Shown: positions 5,645-7,108 of the stretch, piece after piece
Numbering within the stretch: position 1 is the first letter of the stretch
How the letters are laid out: each line of letters starts with the position of its first letter
Assembly: GCA_020846105.1 (NCBI GenBank)
Contig: JADLEN010000070.1
Span: 1-7,108, forward strand
Origin: Chitinophagaceae bacterium
Lineage (GTDB): Bacteria > Bacteroidota > Bacteroidia > Chitinophagales > Chitinophagaceae
DNA length: 7,108 bases
Direction: 5' to 3'
Notes under the pieces: model-generated
Told to the model about the DNA's origin: nothing
Seen by the model: only the letters and a program-made list of their open reading frames with translations
Database searches by the model: none
Translations under genes and position numbers: made by a program

Positions 5645-5851
5645 ATGCCCAAAAGTGCCGCCCTTATTTGTTTTTGCAAATTTAGTTTGTTGTTTAAAGG
5701 TGATTAAGACCATTGTTTCAATTGGACCATCTATAGAGATAACTTTGCTTTTTATTACTTGACCCTTTACTGCTTTTGAAAACATTGAGAGTAGCAGTAT
5801 TTGAATTATTAGTTGTTTTATGTCATTAAATGAAACGAATATAATATGCAT
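5630..5851 (-). pseudogene. Doubtful small ORF, possibly the decayed start of a secreted or TonB-receptor-like protein
   Basis: A 73-codon reading frame from ATG 5851 that stops inside the tRNA terminator hairpin. I do not recognise an intact gene. Residues 11-30 (IKQLIIQILLLSMFSKAVKG) look like a signal peptide preceded by an ATA codon where an ATG would be expected. The following segment (KGQVI, then SIDGPIETMVLITFK and TNKGGTF) recalls the first strands of the carboxypeptidase-regulatory-like domain found at the N-terminus of Bacteroidota TonB-dependent receptors (pattern KGxV, GxPIxxxxVxIK, TNxxGxF). The rest of such a protein is missing. A decayed gene fragment fits best, but a chance ORF in AT-rich DNA is quite possible, and no promoter is convincing. 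Confidence 0.25.
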
Positions 5852-6003
5852 TTAGCAAAATCAGGCAGTATGAATATTTTAAAATTCATTTTCTGAAATG
5901 CAGTCTTTTAGCTAAGCTACTCTCATAGAAATTAAATAATGTTTCTATCTCGACAATTCATAAAGAAAAGTTTCTAGAGTTATAGTTCGGGAGGAATGTA
6001 CAT
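5645..6003. other. Gene-poor AT-rich intergenic region
   Basis: Apart from the doubtful minus-strand ORF to 5851, I see no convincing gene, RNA or repeat here. The part from 5852 to 6003 has frequent stops in all frames, only very short ATG frames, and no strong hairpin until the terminator that begins at 6006. It separates the tRNA gene (plus) from the 3' end of the T9SS protein gene (minus), so it lies between converging units. Confidence 0.6.
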
Positions 6004-6005
6004 TA

Positions 6006-6032
6006 AAAAGGTGGGCTTCAGACCCACCTTTT
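6006..6032 (-). terminator. Intrinsic terminator of the T9SS protein gene, possibly bidirectional
   Basis: AAAAGGTGGG (6006-6015) and CCCACCTTTT (6023-6032) form a perfect 10-bp stem around a 7-nt loop. On the minus strand the stem begins 2 nt after the TAA stop at 6034-6036 and ends in a T run (complement of 6005-6009). The plus strand also ends in four T, so it may stop transcripts from both sides. Confidence 0.85.
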
Positions 6033-6033
6033 G

Positions 6034-7108
6034 TTATCGCTTAATTATTCGCTGAGTATTCGTCTTGCCTTCAATAATGGTTTTAACAAGATATACACCT
6101 TGCGGAAATGATTCGAACAACTTTATTTCTTTTGTCAAAGCACCTTGTAACATCTGATTTTCCATTCTTTGAATAACTTTTCCGGCCATGTTCAGAATCT
6201 GAATTTCTACAATGCCATTATAATTTGAGCATTGCATATTCAACGTGAAATTGCCAGAACCTGGGTTTGGATAAACAGTCAGAGTAGTTTGTCCAATCTC
6301 TGATTTAGATGCAATGCTACCTGTAGTAGGTATTGGTTCTTTTATCCTGGCCAGAAAACCACCATAAGCACCCGCAAAAGTAGGCTTAAAGCTACCAGAC
6401 GTTGCTATTCCGCTGTGGCTTTTTGTAGTGCCAGAAATGTACAAGGAGTTATTGATGTAACTGCAACCAGAAATCCTATATACATTGCCTTCTTCTTCTT
6501 CGCCCCCCATGTATGATCCCCAAATCTTTTTTCCATTGGGATCGAAACAAGAAATAAAATGATCAGTTTTTCCGCCACCATAAATTTTTTGCCAGGCATG
6601 GCCAGATGAAATTCCTGTAGTGCTACCAGTGAGACCATAAAGAAACACATTACCCAATTGATCCCGGGCAATTCTATCGCCCGCATTTTCAAGATTCTCC
6701 CCACCCACATAAGTAGACCATTCCCGTGTGCCATCAGTTTTGAATTTAACCAGAAAGGCATCTTCCACTCCGCTAAGTGATGTTTTATCGGCACCTGTAC
6801 TGGCAATATTAGTAAGGCTTTGTGTTTTCCCGGAAAGATAAATGGCACCTTCCTGTACTCCGGAAATTCCACCGAAAATCTCTATGTTTTCCCCGCCAAA
6901 ATAGCTGCCCCATAATCGCTTGCCAGAACTGTCAAAAGCAGCCAAATATGCATCGCCATTAATACTTCCAAGCGTGGTCTGATGCGTTCCGGGGGTAGCA
7001 ATACCTGTATCGCTATTAGTACTTCCACCTAAAAAAATATTTATTCCTCCTATACTAACTCTTGCATCATTTTCTGCACTTTTACCACCATAATATGTAC
7101 CCCAGACC
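6034..7108 (-). CDS. Secreted or cell-surface repeat protein with T9SS type A sorting domain (5' end outside window)
   Basis: The frame is open from the window edge (first full codon at 7107) to TAA at 6034-6036, giving 357 codons of a larger protein whose N-terminus is missing. The internal TTG at 6945 is not a start, because the same repeat pattern continues upstream of it. Residues 1-256 are four copies of a repeat of about 64 residues, each opening with W-G/S-(T/S)-Y-x-GG (VWGTYYGG, LWGSYFGG, EWSTYVGG, IWGSYMGG) and later carrying a (L/F)xGxTxSxxxIAxxG segment and a DAFLVKF-like strand, as in SBBP-type beta-propeller repeats. Residues 275-357 form a C-terminal sorting domain: TVYPNPGSGNFTL, then QILNMAGKVIQRM, then PQGVYLVKTI and a basic end RIIKR. 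That domain directs export through the type IX secretion system and is then usually cleaved, with anchoring to the surface or release. The ligand or function is unknown. An intrinsic terminator follows directly. Confidence 0.9.
   Translation of the reverse strand, partial: VWGTYYGGKSAENDARVSIGGINIFLGGSTNSDTGIATPGTHQTTLGSINGDAYLAAFDSSGKRLWGSYFGGENIEIFGGISGVQEGAIYLSGKTQSLTNIASTGADKTSLSGVEDAFLVKFKTDGTREWSTYVGGENLENAGDRIARDQLGNVFLYGLTGSTTGISSGHAWQKIYGGGKTDHFISCFDPNGKKIWGSYMGGEEEEGNVYRISGCSYINNSLYISGTTKSHSGIATSGSFKPTFAGAYGGFLARIKEPIPTTGSIASKSEIGQTTLTVYPNPGSGNFTLNMQCSNYNGIVEIQILNMAGKVIQRMENQMLQGALTKEIKLFESFPQGVYLVKTIIEGKTNTQRIIKR
6340..7107 (-). repeat. Four tandem coding repeats of about 192-198 bp
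   Basis: Unit starts, judged by the W-G-x-Y-x-GG motif, are at 7107, 6915, 6723 and 6525 on the minus strand, so the period is 192, 192 and 198 bp; the last unit ends near 6340. At DNA level the units are clearly diverged and mostly conserved around the motif codons, so this is an old protein repeat rather than a recent tandem duplication. The array very likely continues past the window edge. Confidence 0.8.

Noticed and set aside
6405..6872. 155-codon minus-strand frame within the T9SS protein gene
   Set aside because: Same strand but different frame from the repeat protein; it lacks the repeat pattern and is explained by the real frame.
6943..6945. TTG at 6945 as start of the repeat protein
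   Set aside because: The frame is open upstream and encodes another full repeat unit (VWGTYYGG...), so the TTG is an internal leucine codon.
1..7108. CRISPR array, insertion sequence, phage or toxin-antitoxin genes
   Set aside because: No short regularly spaced repeats, no transposase or integrase motifs and no terminal inverted repeats were seen; the tRNA-Pro is not followed by a visible integrase or duplicated tRNA end.

Overview
The window looks like chromosomal DNA from a member of the Bacteroidota, probably a Chitinophagaceae-like or related lineage. The evidence is the TAnnTTTG-type -7 promoter elements, the lack of Shine-Dalgarno sites before most starts, a type IX secretion (T9SS) C-terminal sorting domain, a Bacteroidota-style RecQ, and moderately AT-rich, A-rich leaders. 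The lineage below phylum level is an inference from protein resemblance, not a measured placement.

Layout. Positions 1-774 (minus) hold a biotin carboxyl carrier protein gene followed 9 nt later by the 5' part of a small secreted-protein gene that runs off the left edge. A good -7 box at 811-818 lies just upstream. Positions 842-4275 (minus) hold a tight three-gene block with overlapping ends: mqnB (futalosine hydrolase), mqnD (1,4-dihydroxy-6-naphthoate synthase) and recQ. MqnB and MqnD are steps two and four of the futalosine route to menaquinone. RecQ appears to share the transcript without sharing the pathway. From 4347 the plus strand carries a 6-pyruvoyl-tetrahydropterin synthase/QueD-family gene and folE (GTP cyclohydrolase I). 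FolE makes 7,8-dihydroneopterin triphosphate, the substrate of the PTPS-family enzyme, so the pair forms a short pterin (or preQ0) branch. The 71-bp gap at 4276-4346 is a divergent promoter region.

Downstream of folE lie a tRNA-Pro(GGG) gene with a strong intrinsic terminator, a gene-poor stretch of about 360 bp containing a doubtful minus-strand ORF that resembles the decayed start of an outer-membrane receptor-type protein, and a hairpin terminator at 6006-6032. On the minus strand, running off the right edge, is the 3' part of a large surface or secreted protein: four visible beta-propeller-like repeats of about 64 residues followed by a T9SS type A sorting domain.

Most of the window is ordinary housekeeping content and I see no clear new defence, mobile or CRISPR system. 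The points most worth a second look are the animal-like PTPS paired with folE, the non-ATG start questions for folE and recQ, the decayed ORF beside the tRNA terminator, and the repeat architecture of the T9SS protein.
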